Shown: positions 15,958-25,365, counted from the stretch's first letter. The stretch is 64,000 bases of DNA from CAYMEK01 sp964389305 (GCA_964389305.1 CAYMEK010000013.1:1-64000), one strand, 5' to 3'. Notes: generated by a model from the sequence alone, not told the origin. A program made the numbers and translations.

Positions 15958-17613
15958 ATGAACCGCCGGATCAAGAAATTATTTTTCCCGCTGACACTTG
16001 CCGCCGGGCTGCTCCTGTTCCTGTTCTGGCCCTTCTCCAGCCGTCGCTGGGACATTGCTTTCGATCAGGAGATGATCGACAGCAAGAACAGGTACCTGGC
16101 CGGATTGTCCGCCGCGCACCGGCATGCCGGATCGCTGTCATTTGGGACAACCGAGATGAGGCGTCCCAATATCATTCTCATGACTGCGGACGACCTGGGG
16201 AAAATGGACGTATCTCTGTACGGGGGGACGGCCTTGGAAACGCCCCATATCGATTCTATCGGTACCCAGGGCGTGACCTTCACCGAAGGGTATGCCACTG
16301 CGGCCATCTGCTGTCCCTCGCGAGCGGGGCTCATGACCGGAAGAGACCAGAACCGCTTCGGATTTACCTGCCACATGATCGACATCTACCTTCGCAACCG
16401 AGCTATGTATTGGCTTACCAGGGCTTTCGTCGACACCGACAACATGACCCCCGTGTACCAGAAAGCGGTGCCCAGGCGGGCGGAGCTCTGGAAACAGGGC
16501 CTTCCCCCTTCCGAAATTACTCTGGGCGAGCTGCTTCACAGCGCCGGCTATCACACCGGCATTGTTGGCAAGTGGCATCTGGGTTATAACGAGATCCATC
16601 ACCCGAACCAGCGGGGCTTCGACTACCAATACGGATTCCTGGAAGCCTTCTCGTTGTACGCCGAAAAGGACAGAACGGATATTGTCAACTACGAGCACGA
16701 TCTTTTCTGGGAAAAGCATATCTGGAGGCAGGGCAGGAAGGGCCCCTGCGCCATCACCAGAAACGGAGAGCCAGTCGAGGAGGAGGAGTATCTGACCGAC
16801 GCGATCGCCAGAGAATCCATAGGTTTTATCCGTGATCACCTGGCGCGGCGGGGCTCCGAGCCTTTCTTTCTATACATAGCCTTCAATGCGCCCCATACCC
16901 CGTTTCAGGCGACCAAGGAGTACTACCTGAAATTCTCGCACCTCGAGAACCAGGCCCAACGAGTCTACTGTGCCATGGTCTCCCAGTTGGACGACGCGGT
17001 GGGCAAAATTCTGCGGGAAGTGGAAGAGCCGGACGTCGCCGAAAACACGCTGGTAATCTTTTCCAGCGATAACGGGGGAGCGGTATATACAGGAGGTACC
17101 ACCAACGCCCCTCTAAAAGGAGGAAAGATGACCCATTTCGAGGGGGGTCTCAATGTCCCCTTCTTGATGCGCTGGAAAGGCGTGATCCCGGCGGGAACGA
17201 TCATCGATGATCCGGTCATCCAGACGGACTTGTTTGCTACCGTCGCCGCCGCCTCCGGCTCTCCTTTGCCTCGAGACAGGCTCTACGACGGGGTGGATTT
17301 ACTGCCTTTCATCCTGGGCGCAAAAACGGGAGGGCCGCATTCCGTTCTACACTGGAAAACCTACTACGGCAGCATCATACGCCAGGGACCCTGGAAACTG
17401 CTGATCAACAGCCGAACCGGATTGGTCCACCTCTACAACCTCGAGGAAGACAAAAGCGAGACGAGCGATCGCTCTGCAGCCAGGCCCGAGGTATTGCAGG
17501 AACTCAGGCAGGAGATCCGACGCTGGGAGCAGCAACTCCCCGATCCTCTCTGGCCGCCTTTAATGGAGATCCGCTGGGAAATCGACGGCGAGGAAGTCAT
17601 CTTTCCCCTCTAG
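15958..17613 (+). CDS. sulfatase (formylglycine type), signal-anchored
   Basis: A 551-residue alkaline-phosphatase-fold sulfatase. ATG 15958 begins a signal/anchor sequence (MNRRIKKLFFPLTLAAG, hydrophobic to about residue 24), so the longer in-frame reading upstream is not used. NIILMTADDLG holds metal ligands; Cys118 in CCPSR is the C-x-P-S-R residue converted to formylglycine; GKWHLGY, FSSDNGG and PHTPF follow. It removes sulfate from a glycan outside the cytoplasm. No maturase gene is in the window. No ribosome site is seen; a possible TTGCAT-17-CATCAT promoter ends 13 bases before the ATG. Its position suggests release of sulfate from rhamnose-containing glycans. Confidence 0.9.
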   Translation: MNRRIKKLFFPLTLAAGLLLFLFWPFSSRRWDIAFDQEMIDSKNRYLAGLSAAHRHAGSLSFGTTEMRRPNIILMTADDLGKMDVSLYGGTALETPHIDSIGTQGVTFTEGYATAAICCPSRAGLMTGRDQNRFGFTCHMIDIYLRNRAMYWLTRAFVDTDNMTPVYQKAVPRRAELWKQGLPPSEITLGELLHSAGYHTGIVGKWHLGYNEIHHPNQRGFDYQYGFLEAFSLYAEKDRTDIVNYEHDLFWEKHIWRQGRKGPCAITRNGEPVEEEEYLTDAIARESIGFIRDHLARRGSEPFFLYIAFNAPHTPFQATKEYYLKFSHLENQAQRVYCAMVSQLDDAVGKILREVEEPDVAENTLVIFSSDNGGAVYTGGTTNAPLKGGKMTHFEGGLNVPFLMRWKGVIPAGTIIDDPVIQTDLFATVAAASGSPLPRDRLYDGVDLLPFILGAKTGGPHSVLHWKTYYGSIIRQGPWKLLINSRTGLVHLYNLEEDKSETSDRSAARPEVLQELRQEIRRWEQQLPDPLWPPLMEIRWEIDGEEVIFPL

Positions 17614-17981
17614 GGAGACCGCACGTAGCTACGGATCAGTTTGACCAGCCGGTCGATCTTGATCGGCTTGTTGATGAACTCCTCCGCCTTGACGTCTTCC
17701 TTGTTGAAGTCGAAGGCATACTCCCTGTTGATCGCAGTCAGCACGAAAACAGGGATTTTAGGGAACCTGGATTTGATCTCCGTGGCAGCCTCGAAGCCCC
17801 GAGTCTTTTTCTCCGGAAACATCACGTCCAGCAGGATCAGGTCGGGCGACACCCGATCAATCAACTCCATCCCCTTTTCTACCGTGTCCGCAGAGTGGAT
17901 TTCGAATCCCTCGTATTCCAGCAGAGAGCCCGTCGTTTCGAGTATATCCAGATCGTCGTCAATGATCAGTATCTTGCTCAT
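17610..17981 (-). CDS. receiver-only (CheY-like) response regulator
   Basis: A 123-residue single receiver: ILIIDDDLDIL acidic pocket, DLILLDVMFP phosphoacceptor, VLTAI and FINKPIK with the conserved lysine. There is no output domain, so it must act by protein contact or in a phosphorelay. Its start lies inside the end of the kinase gene (23-base overlap) and its stop overlaps the sulfatase stop by 4 bases on the opposite strand. Confidence 0.9.
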   Translation of the reverse strand: MSKILIIDDDLDILETTGSLLEYEGFEIHSADTVEKGMELIDRVSPDLILLDVMFPEKKTRGFEAATEIKSRFPKIPVFVLTAINREYAFDFNKEDVKAEEFINKPIKIDRLVKLIRSYVRSP

Positions 17982-19326
17982 GGCTTCCTCCTGCAGGCAG
18001 AAATATATGAAAGGTTGAGCCCTTGTTCAATTCCGAATAGACGCTCATCCGGCCATTGAGAGACTCCACCGCCCGTTTAACGATCGGCAACCCCAAACCT
18101 GTCCCGTCCCGCTCCAGCTCTCGGGCCTTGCGGGTGCGGTAGAACTCTTCGAATATCTTGTCCATCTCTTCCGGTTCGATCCCGTATCCCTGATCCCTGA
18201 CTGACAGGTGTATCTCCTGCCCGTCCCGCTGAGCGTTCACGGCGATGGACGTGAAGTCGGGTGAGTACTTGATCGCGTTGTTGATCAGATTGCTGAGGAT
18301 GATGTTCAGAAGGTCCCGGCTGCAGTACAACTTGAGCTTCTCAGAGCAGTTGGAGGACAGCTCAATGTTCTTCCGCATGGCCTGGCTGGAGTGGCTGTCG
18401 AGCTGGTTGTCGATGATCTCTCTCAGGTGCAGCTCGCTTTGCGTGTAGCAAACCTCCTCGTCGGATTTCATATAGGCGTAGTCGATCATCTCATCGATAA
18501 TCTGTAACAGATTCTCGGTACGCCGGTCCGCCTTGTGCAGCAGCTCACCAGCTTTGGGTGTCATCTTGCCTCCTATACCCCTGAGCAGCATCTCGTGATA
18601 GCCGTTCATAGCAGCGATCGGACCTCTGATCTCATGGGTCACCTGGAGAATGAAATTGCTCTTAATTCTGTCCAACTCCTTGTAGCGATTCAGCTCCACC
18701 TCGACCCGCCGTCCCTTCTCGGCGATCCTGCGTTTGATGCTGGTTATCAAATACGCGGATATGGCCAGGGTCGAGCAAAGTCCGATAGCCCGGGGTAGAT
18801 ACAGCCGGAAATAACCGGCATCCAGGCTGCCGGTCAAGGGGTAGTGCGGAATGAGCCGAAAATATTCGGCAAAGGAAACACCCACAAACAGGGCAATCAG
18901 GACGCTTACATAAATGAATACGACGTCCGGGGAGAAGATGAAGGAGGTAAGCATGATGTGAAACACGAAGAAGTAGGCAAAAGGATTCTCGAGAAAACCG
19001 GTGAAGTAGATCAGAAAAAAAAGTAGGGTATAGTCACAGACGATCTGGATATGGAGAAACGCCGCCAGTTCCCGGCGGGATAGGCTGCCTTTTTTAATGG
19101 CAAGGAAGTAAACCGTAAACAGCAGATTGATCAGGCCGAGCAGTCCGGTAAGGAGGAAGAGCAGGGTGTAGGGCAAAGGATATTCAAGCTGGAAACATAC
19201 GAAGAACAGGCTCGCCAGCACGCCGAGTGCTGCAATCCAGCGCAGGGTGATAAACCAGCCGATTATTCTATTCAGGTCCGTGTACTCGCTGCTGTCGATC
19301 TTGGAACCCCGCCGTAGGGTTTGCAT
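17959..19326 (-). CDS. membrane sensor histidine kinase related to the RegB-like kinase at 1149
   Basis: A 455-residue kinase with about six membrane segments, then VTHEIRGPIAAM (phosphoacceptor), ILSNLINNAIKYS and GTGLGLPIVKRAVESL. The membrane half matches that of the kinase at 1149: both open with WFITLRW and both keep an xENPF motif, here GFLENPF (residues 110-116) in place of GGLENPF. So the first kinase keeps the full GGxxNPF quinone motif and this one has a variant. It lies between a helical protein and a receiver-only regulator and near a hexaheme cytochrome, pointing to a redox or respiratory cue. Confidence 0.86.
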   Translation of the reverse strand: MQTLRRGSKIDSSEYTDLNRIIGWFITLRWIAALGVLASLFFVCFQLEYPLPYTLLFLLTGLLGLINLLFTVYFLAIKKGSLSRRELAAFLHIQIVCDYTLLFFLIYFTGFLENPFAYFFVFHIMLTSFIFSPDVVFIYVSVLIALFVGVSFAEYFRLIPHYPLTGSLDAGYFRLYLPRAIGLCSTLAISAYLITSIKRRIAEKGRRVEVELNRYKELDRIKSNFILQVTHEIRGPIAAMNGYHEMLLRGIGGKMTPKAGELLHKADRRTENLLQIIDEMIDYAYMKSDEEVCYTQSELHLREIIDNQLDSHSSQAMRKNIELSSNCSEKLKLYCSRDLLNIILSNLINNAIKYSPDFTSIAVNAQRDGQEIHLSVRDQGYGIEPEEMDKIFEEFYRTRKARELERDGTGLGLPIVKRAVESLNGRMSVYSELNKGSTFHIFLPAGGSHEQDTDH

Positions 19327-19345
19327 GCGCCTGTTCTATGGCAGC

Positions 19346-19801
19346 TCAGGGCGTCGAATGGAGCTCCCCGCTGAGATGGCGTATCTCCTCGAGCTGCTCC
19401 TCCTTGAACCGGGCCAGGGACTCGAACAACTCTTTTTGTGTCCGGCTGATCAGGTTGTCGGCTATGCGCGAGTATATGTTTTTCAGCTTCTCCTCGTAGT
19501 CCAGAAGATGCTCGAAGATATCTGCAGGGGCCGCTTCCCGGCGGATCTTTCCTACCGGAATCAGCTCATCATCCTGATAACTCGGGGCATAGCGTACCCA
19601 CTCTGTCTTGCCGAAACGCTCGACTTCGATTCCCTTGAGGATCTCCAGCTTTTCTATCAGCTTTTCTCGCAGCGTCCGTACCGTTCGCTTGGACTCCCCG
19701 CTTTTAAGGGCGTATTCGGCTACATCGTAGAAGTCTTTAAGCTTGTTCTCCCAGGTCAGGGTAATCTTGAGGATTTCCCCCAGATCTTTGAAAGCGATCA
19801 T
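19346..19801 (-). CDS. helical protein, possibly ferritin-like; function unknown
   Basis: A 151-residue, highly charged, alpha-helical protein. Glu and His/Tyr-rich helices such as WENKLKDFYDVAEYAL and LLDYEEKLKNIYSRIADNL recall the helix pairs of ferritin/rubrerythrin-like bundles, but a full set of di-iron ligands is not evident. GAGAGGA precedes ATG 19801 and a TATAAT lies about 50 bases upstream. It heads the unit with the sensor kinase and receiver, ending 19 bases before the kinase start, so it may be an accessory to that sensor. Confidence 0.6.
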   Translation of the reverse strand: MIAFKDLGEILKITLTWENKLKDFYDVAEYALKSGESKRTVRTLREKLIEKLEILKGIEVERFGKTEWVRYAPSYQDDELIPVGKIRREAAPADIFEHLLDYEEKLKNIYSRIADNLISRTQKELFESLARFKEEQLEEIRHLSGELHSTP

Positions 19802-19879
19802 GCACCGTTCCTCTCCGCGGCGTACAATGTCTGTATTAATCGAAGCCCATTATAGTGAATCGGGACGGCTTATTCTACG

Positions 19880-21040
19880 CTACGGCCGCAGAGAGTCGTC
19901 CAGGCGCGGATCAAGGGCCTTGAGGGTGTCGTAGAGGACCTGGATCGTGTACGTGGCGTTGTGCACGCCCTTGCTGCGATCCTCGACAAAGAGCTTGTAG
20001 TTGTACAAGGCGCCCATCTGCGCCTCGCTCCACCTCCCGCTCCTGGCGTTGGCCCAGCCGGAGCCCACCTCTTCGAAGACAGCTCTCGCCTCCTTACTGT
20101 ACATTGGCGGGTCCATGGTCTGCAGGTAGCCGGTACCGTTCGCGTTTACCAGGGCGTCGAGAAGGCCCTGCACCTCTAGCTGCAGCGGCTCTACGGTGCC
20201 GTCGCGATCATAGTCCGCCTTGGCCTTGATATCGAACAACTCGGTTCCGGCTAGCTGCCCGATGCCTTCGTGGCAGGCTGTACATGCGGACACGTTGACC
20301 CGCTCCTCATGGTGCACCTCGCCCACGACGTTGAAGCTGTGTCCACCCACTTCCGGGCTGAGGCCGTACCGGCCTTCCGGCAAGCTCATATGGCAGGTTA
20401 CGCAGCCGTCGGTCAGGACGTCCTTATGAGGCGAGCTGGAGTACGTGTTCCCCGGATACTCGTAGGCATTGGTGCCGTTCACGACGTCGGACTGAGGCCC
20501 GTGATGGGCGCCCCAATGCGAACGGACGTCCCTGGCCGCACTGGCCTGGACCACCGCCCGGGCGGCGCCGCGTGCCTGATGGCAATTCGCGCAGAGGTTG
20601 CCGTCGCCGATATCGAAAAGCGACCCGTCGGCCAGAATCACCGGGCTGGTTGTCCTGAGAGAGAAGTCCCAGGTCTCATGCATGGTATGGCAGGTTACAC
20701 AGTTTGGTTGTGATGGATAGGCCACGTAGCCGTCGCTGTCGACCTGGCCCGTCTCGACGTAGGTTATGAAACCCTCGTTGGTATGACACTTCTGGCAGCC
20801 GCCGCCGTTTGCATAGTAGGAGTTGTCGTTATTCTTGTGTCCCGAAACCTCGTAACCCAGCTTGGCCCCGAGCACGGGATACTCCGGTGTGGCACCGTGG
20901 CAGGAAGCGCAGGAAGCGTCGAAATCGTCCCTGGCCCAGCCGCCTTCCATTACGCCCTCCGCGACGCCGAAGGCGGCCGGCAGGATCAACACGGCCGCGA
21001 ATAATAATAAGTGGGAAAGAGCCCTGCTATCTCCTACCAT
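19880..21040 (-). CDS. multihaem cytochrome c (six CxxCH), exported
   Basis: A 386-residue protein with an N-terminal export signal (SHLLLFAAVLILPAAFGVAEG). It has six haem-binding motifs: CASCH, CQKCH, CVTCH, CANCH, CVTCH and CTACH. All six fall before about residue 265; the last third has no haem site and resembles the helical tail of cytochrome c nitrite reductase-like or octahaem-family proteins, without a clear match. It would carry electrons in the periplasm and needs a cytochrome c maturation system not seen here. GAGGAGG precedes the ATG and a near-consensus promoter lies upstream. Confidence 0.88.
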   Translation of the reverse strand: MVGDSRALSHLLLFAAVLILPAAFGVAEGVMEGGWARDDFDASCASCHGATPEYPVLGAKLGYEVSGHKNNDNSYYANGGGCQKCHTNEGFITYVETGQVDSDGYVAYPSQPNCVTCHTMHETWDFSLRTTSPVILADGSLFDIGDGNLCANCHQARGAARAVVQASAARDVRSHWGAHHGPQSDVVNGTNAYEYPGNTYSSSPHKDVLTDGCVTCHMSLPEGRYGLSPEVGGHSFNVVGEVHHEERVNVSACTACHEGIGQLAGTELFDIKAKADYDRDGTVEPLQLEVQGLLDALVNANGTGYLQTMDPPMYSKEARAVFEEVGSGWANARSGRWSEAQMGALYNYKLFVEDRSKGVHNATYTIQVLYDTLKALDPRLDDSLRP

Positions 21041-21099
21041 ATGATTTCCTCCTCAGTTCTCGAACTAACCTGAAATATGACAAATTTCCTTGGATTTTT

Positions 21100-21128
21100 A
21101 TTGTAAGGTACATTACATAACTTGTCAA
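21100..21128 (-). promoter_or_regulatory. promoter of the multihaem cytochrome gene
   Basis: On the minus strand TTGACA (21128-21123), 17 bases, then TACAAT (21105-21100): a near-consensus promoter about 60 bases upstream of the cytochrome ATG. No palindrome for an oxygen regulator stands out nearby. Confidence 0.75.
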
Positions 21129-21304
21129 CAATTATTCGGGTATGAGGCTGTCCGGACCATTCCTGCGCATTGGTTTCCGGTTCTCGCGGATGGTTCCCAA
21201 AGCAATTCCAGTCTCGTATCCACAGGCAGGCCTGTTCTACTATTCAGTCGAACATTGTATAATGGCCAGCTCATAGGTATTTCGTATCTGGAGGAGTATT
21301 TCGC

Positions 21305-22528
21305 ATGGAAGGAAACCTAATGCATACCATACACAACGATAATCACACGCAGGGGTTTAAGCTGCCGAAGTATACCGTGCCCTGCCCTTTGTTTCGCTCT
21401 AAGGGGCTTAAGCTTCTTCTGTTCTTGCTCACCGGCGTGATCCTGCTCCTGCCAAACCTGGCCGGATGCAGCCCTCAGGCCGAGGAACTCGAAGCGGTTG
21501 AGTACGCGCCGCTGCCCGGGGAGGACTGGCAGGTTTCGACGCCCGCCGAGCAGGGACTGGATCCGATGCTCGTGGCGAAGCTGTATCTCAATGCCGCTAA
21601 AGTGGAGACCCTCCATGCGCTGCTGGTGGTCAAGAACGGCTATCTGATCGCCGAAGGGTACTTCCACGGAGGAGCGGCTGCGCAGAAGGCCAGAATGCAA
21701 TCGGCGACGAAAAGCTACACCTCGGCACTGGTGGGGATCGCTCTGGATAAAGGCTATCTGGCAAGCGTGGACCAGAAGATGATGGATTTCTTTCCGGAGC
21801 TGGCAGCCCGGATAACCGACCCGAGGAAAAACCAGATCACGATCCGGCAGATGCTGCAGATGCGCGCCGGATACCCCTGGGAGGAGTCCACAGCGGAATT
21901 GTTTAAGATGCTGTATCACGGCTTTCGGCCCTCCCTCCTGGTCGATGTTCCTCTGGTCCGCGACCCGGGAACCGACTTCGAATACAGCAGTCTGACTTCC
22001 CATCTCCTGGGGATTATCGTCGCCCGGGCGACCGATACGGATCTCAAGTCCTTCGCAGAGGAGAACCTGTTCGCGCCGCTGAACGTCGAGGCAGGCGATT
22101 GGATACAGGATTGGGAGGGCTACTACAACGGCCATGCGGATCTCCACATGACCGCACGTGATATGGCCAAGTTCGGCCTGTTGTACCTCAACGGCGGCGA
22201 ATACGAGGGGAAGCAGATCGTTCCTGCCCAGTGGGTCCATGACTCCCTTCAAACCTATTCCGAGGACGCCTGGGACTACAGAGTGGGCCGCAACTTCCGC
22301 GACATGGGGTATGGCTATCAGTGGTGGTCAGCCAGGGCGGGCGACCATCGTTTCAATTTCGCCTGGGGACACGGTGGACAGCAGATCGCCCTGGTGGATG
22401 AGCTCGACATGGTCATTGTGGTCACGGCGGATCCTCTGTTCGGCCAGCATGGGGGAGGTCCGTGGAAGCAAGAAAAAGCGAACCTCAATCTGGTTGGCAA
22501 CTTCATCAATACCCTGCCGAAGGACTGA
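21305..22528 (+). CDS. lipoprotein serine hydrolase, class C beta-lactamase/esterase family
   Basis: A 407-residue protein with a lipobox near residue 55 (LLLPNLAGC). The SxxK nucleophile is in QSATKSYTS, the second motif is EYSS and the HGG box is in WGHGGQQIAL. This fold includes penicillin-binding-protein-like carboxypeptidases, esterases and 6-aminohexanoate-dimer hydrolases; a true beta-lactamase is not implied. ATG 21305 follows GGAGGA; ATG 21320 is an alternative. The signal lies unusually deep, behind about 35 polar residues, so the real start could be further downstream. A TATAAT at 21258-21263 precedes it. Confidence 0.82.
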   Translation: MEGNLMHTIHNDNHTQGFKLPKYTVPCPLFRSKGLKLLLFLLTGVILLLPNLAGCSPQAEELEAVEYAPLPGEDWQVSTPAEQGLDPMLVAKLYLNAAKVETLHALLVVKNGYLIAEGYFHGGAAAQKARMQSATKSYTSALVGIALDKGYLASVDQKMMDFFPELAARITDPRKNQITIRQMLQMRAGYPWEESTAELFKMLYHGFRPSLLVDVPLVRDPGTDFEYSSLTSHLLGIIVARATDTDLKSFAEENLFAPLNVEAGDWIQDWEGYYNGHADLHMTARDMAKFGLLYLNGGEYEGKQIVPAQWVHDSLQTYSEDAWDYRVGRNFRDMGYGYQWWSARAGDHRFNFAWGHGGQQIALVDELDMVIVVTADPLFGQHGGGPWKQEKANLNLVGNFINTLPKD

Positions 22529-22669
22529 CGAACGATCCACAGAATACTTTTATGCCGATGGTCTGCCCTATCGAACCTGTTGGCCTGTCACGAGTGGTGT
22601 CCGGAAAAAGCGATTCCGAAGTTGATGAGCCACCGGTCTCTTCGTCCTGGCGCTCGGAGGCACACGAGA

Positions 22670-23674
22670 ATGAAGAGAGTATCGTTGCTCATGTGCGTGC
22701 TTCTCCTGCTCATGCAATGCACAAAGGAGAATGCGCCCGCAGAGAAACAACCAGATAGCGAGCCGGAACGCTCTACCCCGGACCGGTACGTCGAAGTGAA
22801 CAGAACCGCTGTCACGACGGTTGACTACCTCAGAATGAGAGCGGAACCGACCATTGAATCGAGAATACTAGGACGTCTGCTGAAGAACACTGAAGTGCTC
22901 CTTTTACGCAGAACGCCGTACATGGATACGGTATCATCCAACCGGGATTACTGGTACGAACTGACAACAATCGAAGGAATACGGGCCTGGAGCTTCGGAC
23001 AGTTTCTTCGCCTGACCGAAAACGAGAAAGAGCAAACAGAATTTGTAAGTGGGTATGATCGAAGTGTCGAAATACCCGATCAGGATGTCGATTTGTCCAT
23101 TGTGAACGAACTGGAAAGAGCAAACAAGCACTCGGAGGCCGACCTGCTGTACCGTAAATTGCCGGACTTGCCAATGGTTGGATACATTGCCAACGAAAGA
23201 CGGCTGTTGAGGAGATCGAGCTTTGTCTGGCTTCGCGACACCCCAGAGGACATCTACCGTGGAATAGAAGAGCAATTATCCGGAAAAATGTCCGTTCTGC
23301 CGTACATCCCACCAAGCATAGACTTCGGCACCTACGCGGGTGAGTTCTGGGGTATCTTCTCCAACTCTGCATTAAATGAGTTCTTGTTGAACAACCTGGA
23401 AGACCGATATTCCATTAGTGAGCTTATTGTTCTGAGCGCCGACCAGGCGGTTTTCTATATTGATCAAGCAGCGTGGGGAAGCCAGTACAATCGTCTGCTT
23501 TTGTGCATCTCAAAGATCTCGGGAGCGGTGTTCGAGAAACTCAACAATAAGTATGAACTCACAACCGTGATGTTTACACTGCAAATGCCATATGCCGATC
23601 CTACAGGTGAGGAGTTCATAATCACATACCCGTACTACAAGAGATGGGTATATGGAATGGAATCATCGCTATGA
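22670..23674 (+). CDS. SH3-domain lipoprotein, function unknown
   Basis: A 334-residue protein. ATG 22670 follows GGAGG at a good distance and begins a lipoprotein signal (MKRVSLLMCVLLLLMQC). Residues about 45-120 form a bacterial SH3-like domain (YLRMRAEPTIESRILGRL, ending in IRAWSFGQFLRL), the type that often binds cell-wall peptides. The rest has no recognised motif. Base composition is more AT-rich than its left neighbour, and this marks the beginning of the AT-richer block. Confidence 0.72.
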   Translation: MKRVSLLMCVLLLLMQCTKENAPAEKQPDSEPERSTPDRYVEVNRTAVTTVDYLRMRAEPTIESRILGRLLKNTEVLLLRRTPYMDTVSSNRDYWYELTTIEGIRAWSFGQFLRLTENEKEQTEFVSGYDRSVEIPDQDVDLSIVNELERANKHSEADLLYRKLPDLPMVGYIANERRLLRRSSFVWLRDTPEDIYRGIEEQLSGKMSVLPYIPPSIDFGTYAGEFWGIFSNSALNEFLLNNLEDRYSISELIVLSADQAVFYIDQAAWGSQYNRLLLCISKISGAVFEKLNNKYELTTVMFTLQMPYADPTGEEFIITYPYYKRWVYGMESSL

Positions 23675-23714
23675 AAGCAACAGCAAAGCACCAAGCAGGC
23701 TATCAGCTTTGTTC

Positions 23715-23743
23715 TTGACATTGTTGTGTATAGTTGGTATCGA
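23715..23743 (+). promoter_or_regulatory. probable promoter of the UxaE-like gene
   Basis: TTGACA (23715-23720), 17 bases, TATCGA (23738-23743), about 80 bases before the ATG at 23821. The -35 is perfect, the -10 modest. Confidence 0.5.
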
Positions 23744-23820
23744 TACACAGAGCGGCCATCTTAATCCAAAGTTTCCGAAGCAACTAGATTGGGTTCAGTC
23801 TCAGCAGTAAGGGTAGATAT

Positions 23821-25365
23821 ATGCAACGGGTGAACGAGGAGCAAATCGACCGTTGGCTTGAGAAAGCGCGGAAAATAGGAATTCTTGACCAACTGGGTAA
23901 GAACGATGATTTCCTGAAAGCTTCGGGAGTAGAAGAGCTTCTCTATCATTCTTCAGTGAACAGGTATGAGGATTGTACGTTTTGTCTGCTCAAGCAGAGA
24001 GTTAGACCGTTACTGGGTATTTTCGGTGCCTGTATTGATTCGTTTGGATTTGAGGGAACGATTAGGGAAATCGAGGCAAATACAAAAGCACTGTTCTGCC
24101 CTCTGAACCACACCAACGCCGTAGCTCTTCGAAATACTTTTAACTTTACTGCGCCTTCAACACTGCGAGACCGTCGTACCACATTTGGGTTTGGCGATCG
24201 CTTGGGGCTTGCCGGTTCCGGCCATATTCGCGGGGTCGCTTCTTTCGATGTCGCCCCTGTGCTGGCGCAATTATCCGTACGCGAATTGAATCTGATGAAC
24301 AGAACTCACGAGGATCTGCTCGATACCGCAACTTGGTTCGTGTTTCAAGAAGGATATAGATTGCCCTGGGGTGCGGATGGTGATCATTTGAAAGCAGAAA
24401 ATTGGGTTCGCACAGCTATTTCGCTGGGCTTCACAATGATTACTGCAGACGTATCCGACTATTTCAAAAGCGAGTTTGATCGTATGCCGGAACCTGAAAT
24501 CCGACAGGCCTACCGTGGCATAAACTCTGAGGCTAAGCTTCTCATCGAAAAAACGTATCTTAACAAGACCATCGATTTGGATACCGGAGAAAGAATCAGC
24601 TTCTCCGAGATAGACCTGGCGAGATTGTTTTTAATCTATTGGGAAGCGCTTGAGCATACAGAGACGTTATACCGTGCTGCGATCGATCAAAAGGGGGATG
24701 AAAATTTCGACTTCGAACTATCAATAGACGAAGTGGATAGACCAACAACAGCACAAGCTCATACATTCGTGGCTTGTGAGCTTGAACGCAGGAATATCAA
24801 AGTATTCTCGGTAGCTCCCAGATTTGTTGGAGAGTTTCAAAAAGGTATCGACTATATCGGTGATATAGCGAATTTCGAGCGCACGTTCAAAATACATGCA
24901 GCGATCGCTCGCAAGTTTGGTTACAAGATATCCATTCACTCCGGGAGCGACAAATTTTCTGTGTATCCTATTATCGGGAGATACACACAAGGTATTGTAC
25001 ATGTCAAGACAGCTGGAACATACTGGCTCGAGGCTGCAAGACTCGTCGCTTGTGAAAATCCTGAACTATACCGCAGGATACATTCCAGAGCTTTGCAGCT
25101 TTTTGACAGAGCTCAGCAGTACTATCACGTAACAACTGACCTGCAATCGATACCAGAGCTGTCCGAGTTGAAGGACGAAGAACTGCCGCTTTTGTTCGAA
25201 AATCCTCATGCCAGACAGCTTATACATATCAGTTACGGTGAAATTTTCAGTGATTCGGATTTGCGTACGAAATTCTTTGAATTTATGATTGATCATATCA
25301 AGGATTATTGGGAAGCAGTCAAACAACACGTGGAAAAGCACTGCCGCCGTTTGGAACTCGAATAA
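23821..25365 (+). CDS. uxaE: tagaturonate/fructuronate epimerase family protein (UxaE-like)
   Basis: A 514-residue protein without signal or membrane segments, matching the UxaE family described from Thermotoga, which interconverts D-tagaturonate and D-fructuronate. Supporting stretches are FGFGDRLGLAG, the Glu/Asp-rich SIDEVDRPTTAQAHTF and FGYKISIHSGSDKFSVYP with a likely metal-binding histidine. AGGG precedes the ATG. It stands alone on its transcript as far as can be seen, with its own promoter, ahead of a malic enzyme. No other hexuronate gene (uxaC, uxuA, kdgK) is in the window, so the true ketouronate or ketose substrate is uncertain. Confidence 0.72.
   Translation: MQRVNEEQIDRWLEKARKIGILDQLGKNDDFLKASGVEELLYHSSVNRYEDCTFCLLKQRVRPLLGIFGACIDSFGFEGTIREIEANTKALFCPLNHTNAVALRNTFNFTAPSTLRDRRTTFGFGDRLGLAGSGHIRGVASFDVAPVLAQLSVRELNLMNRTHEDLLDTATWFVFQEGYRLPWGADGDHLKAENWVRTAISLGFTMITADVSDYFKSEFDRMPEPEIRQAYRGINSEAKLLIEKTYLNKTIDLDTGERISFSEIDLARLFLIYWEALEHTETLYRAAIDQKGDENFDFELSIDEVDRPTTAQAHTFVACELERRNIKVFSVAPRFVGEFQKGIDYIGDIANFERTFKIHAAIARKFGYKISIHSGSDKFSVYPIIGRYTQGIVHVKTAGTYWLEAARLVACENPELYRRIHSRALQLFDRAQQYYHVTTDLQSIPELSELKDEELPLLFENPHARQLIHISYGEIFSDSDLRTKFFEFMIDHIKDYWEAVKQHVEKHCRRLELE

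Noticed and set aside
21305..22528. Antibiotic-resistance beta-lactamase call
   Set aside because: The SxxK and HGG motifs fit the broad serine-hydrolase family; nothing specific for beta-lactam hydrolysis is present.
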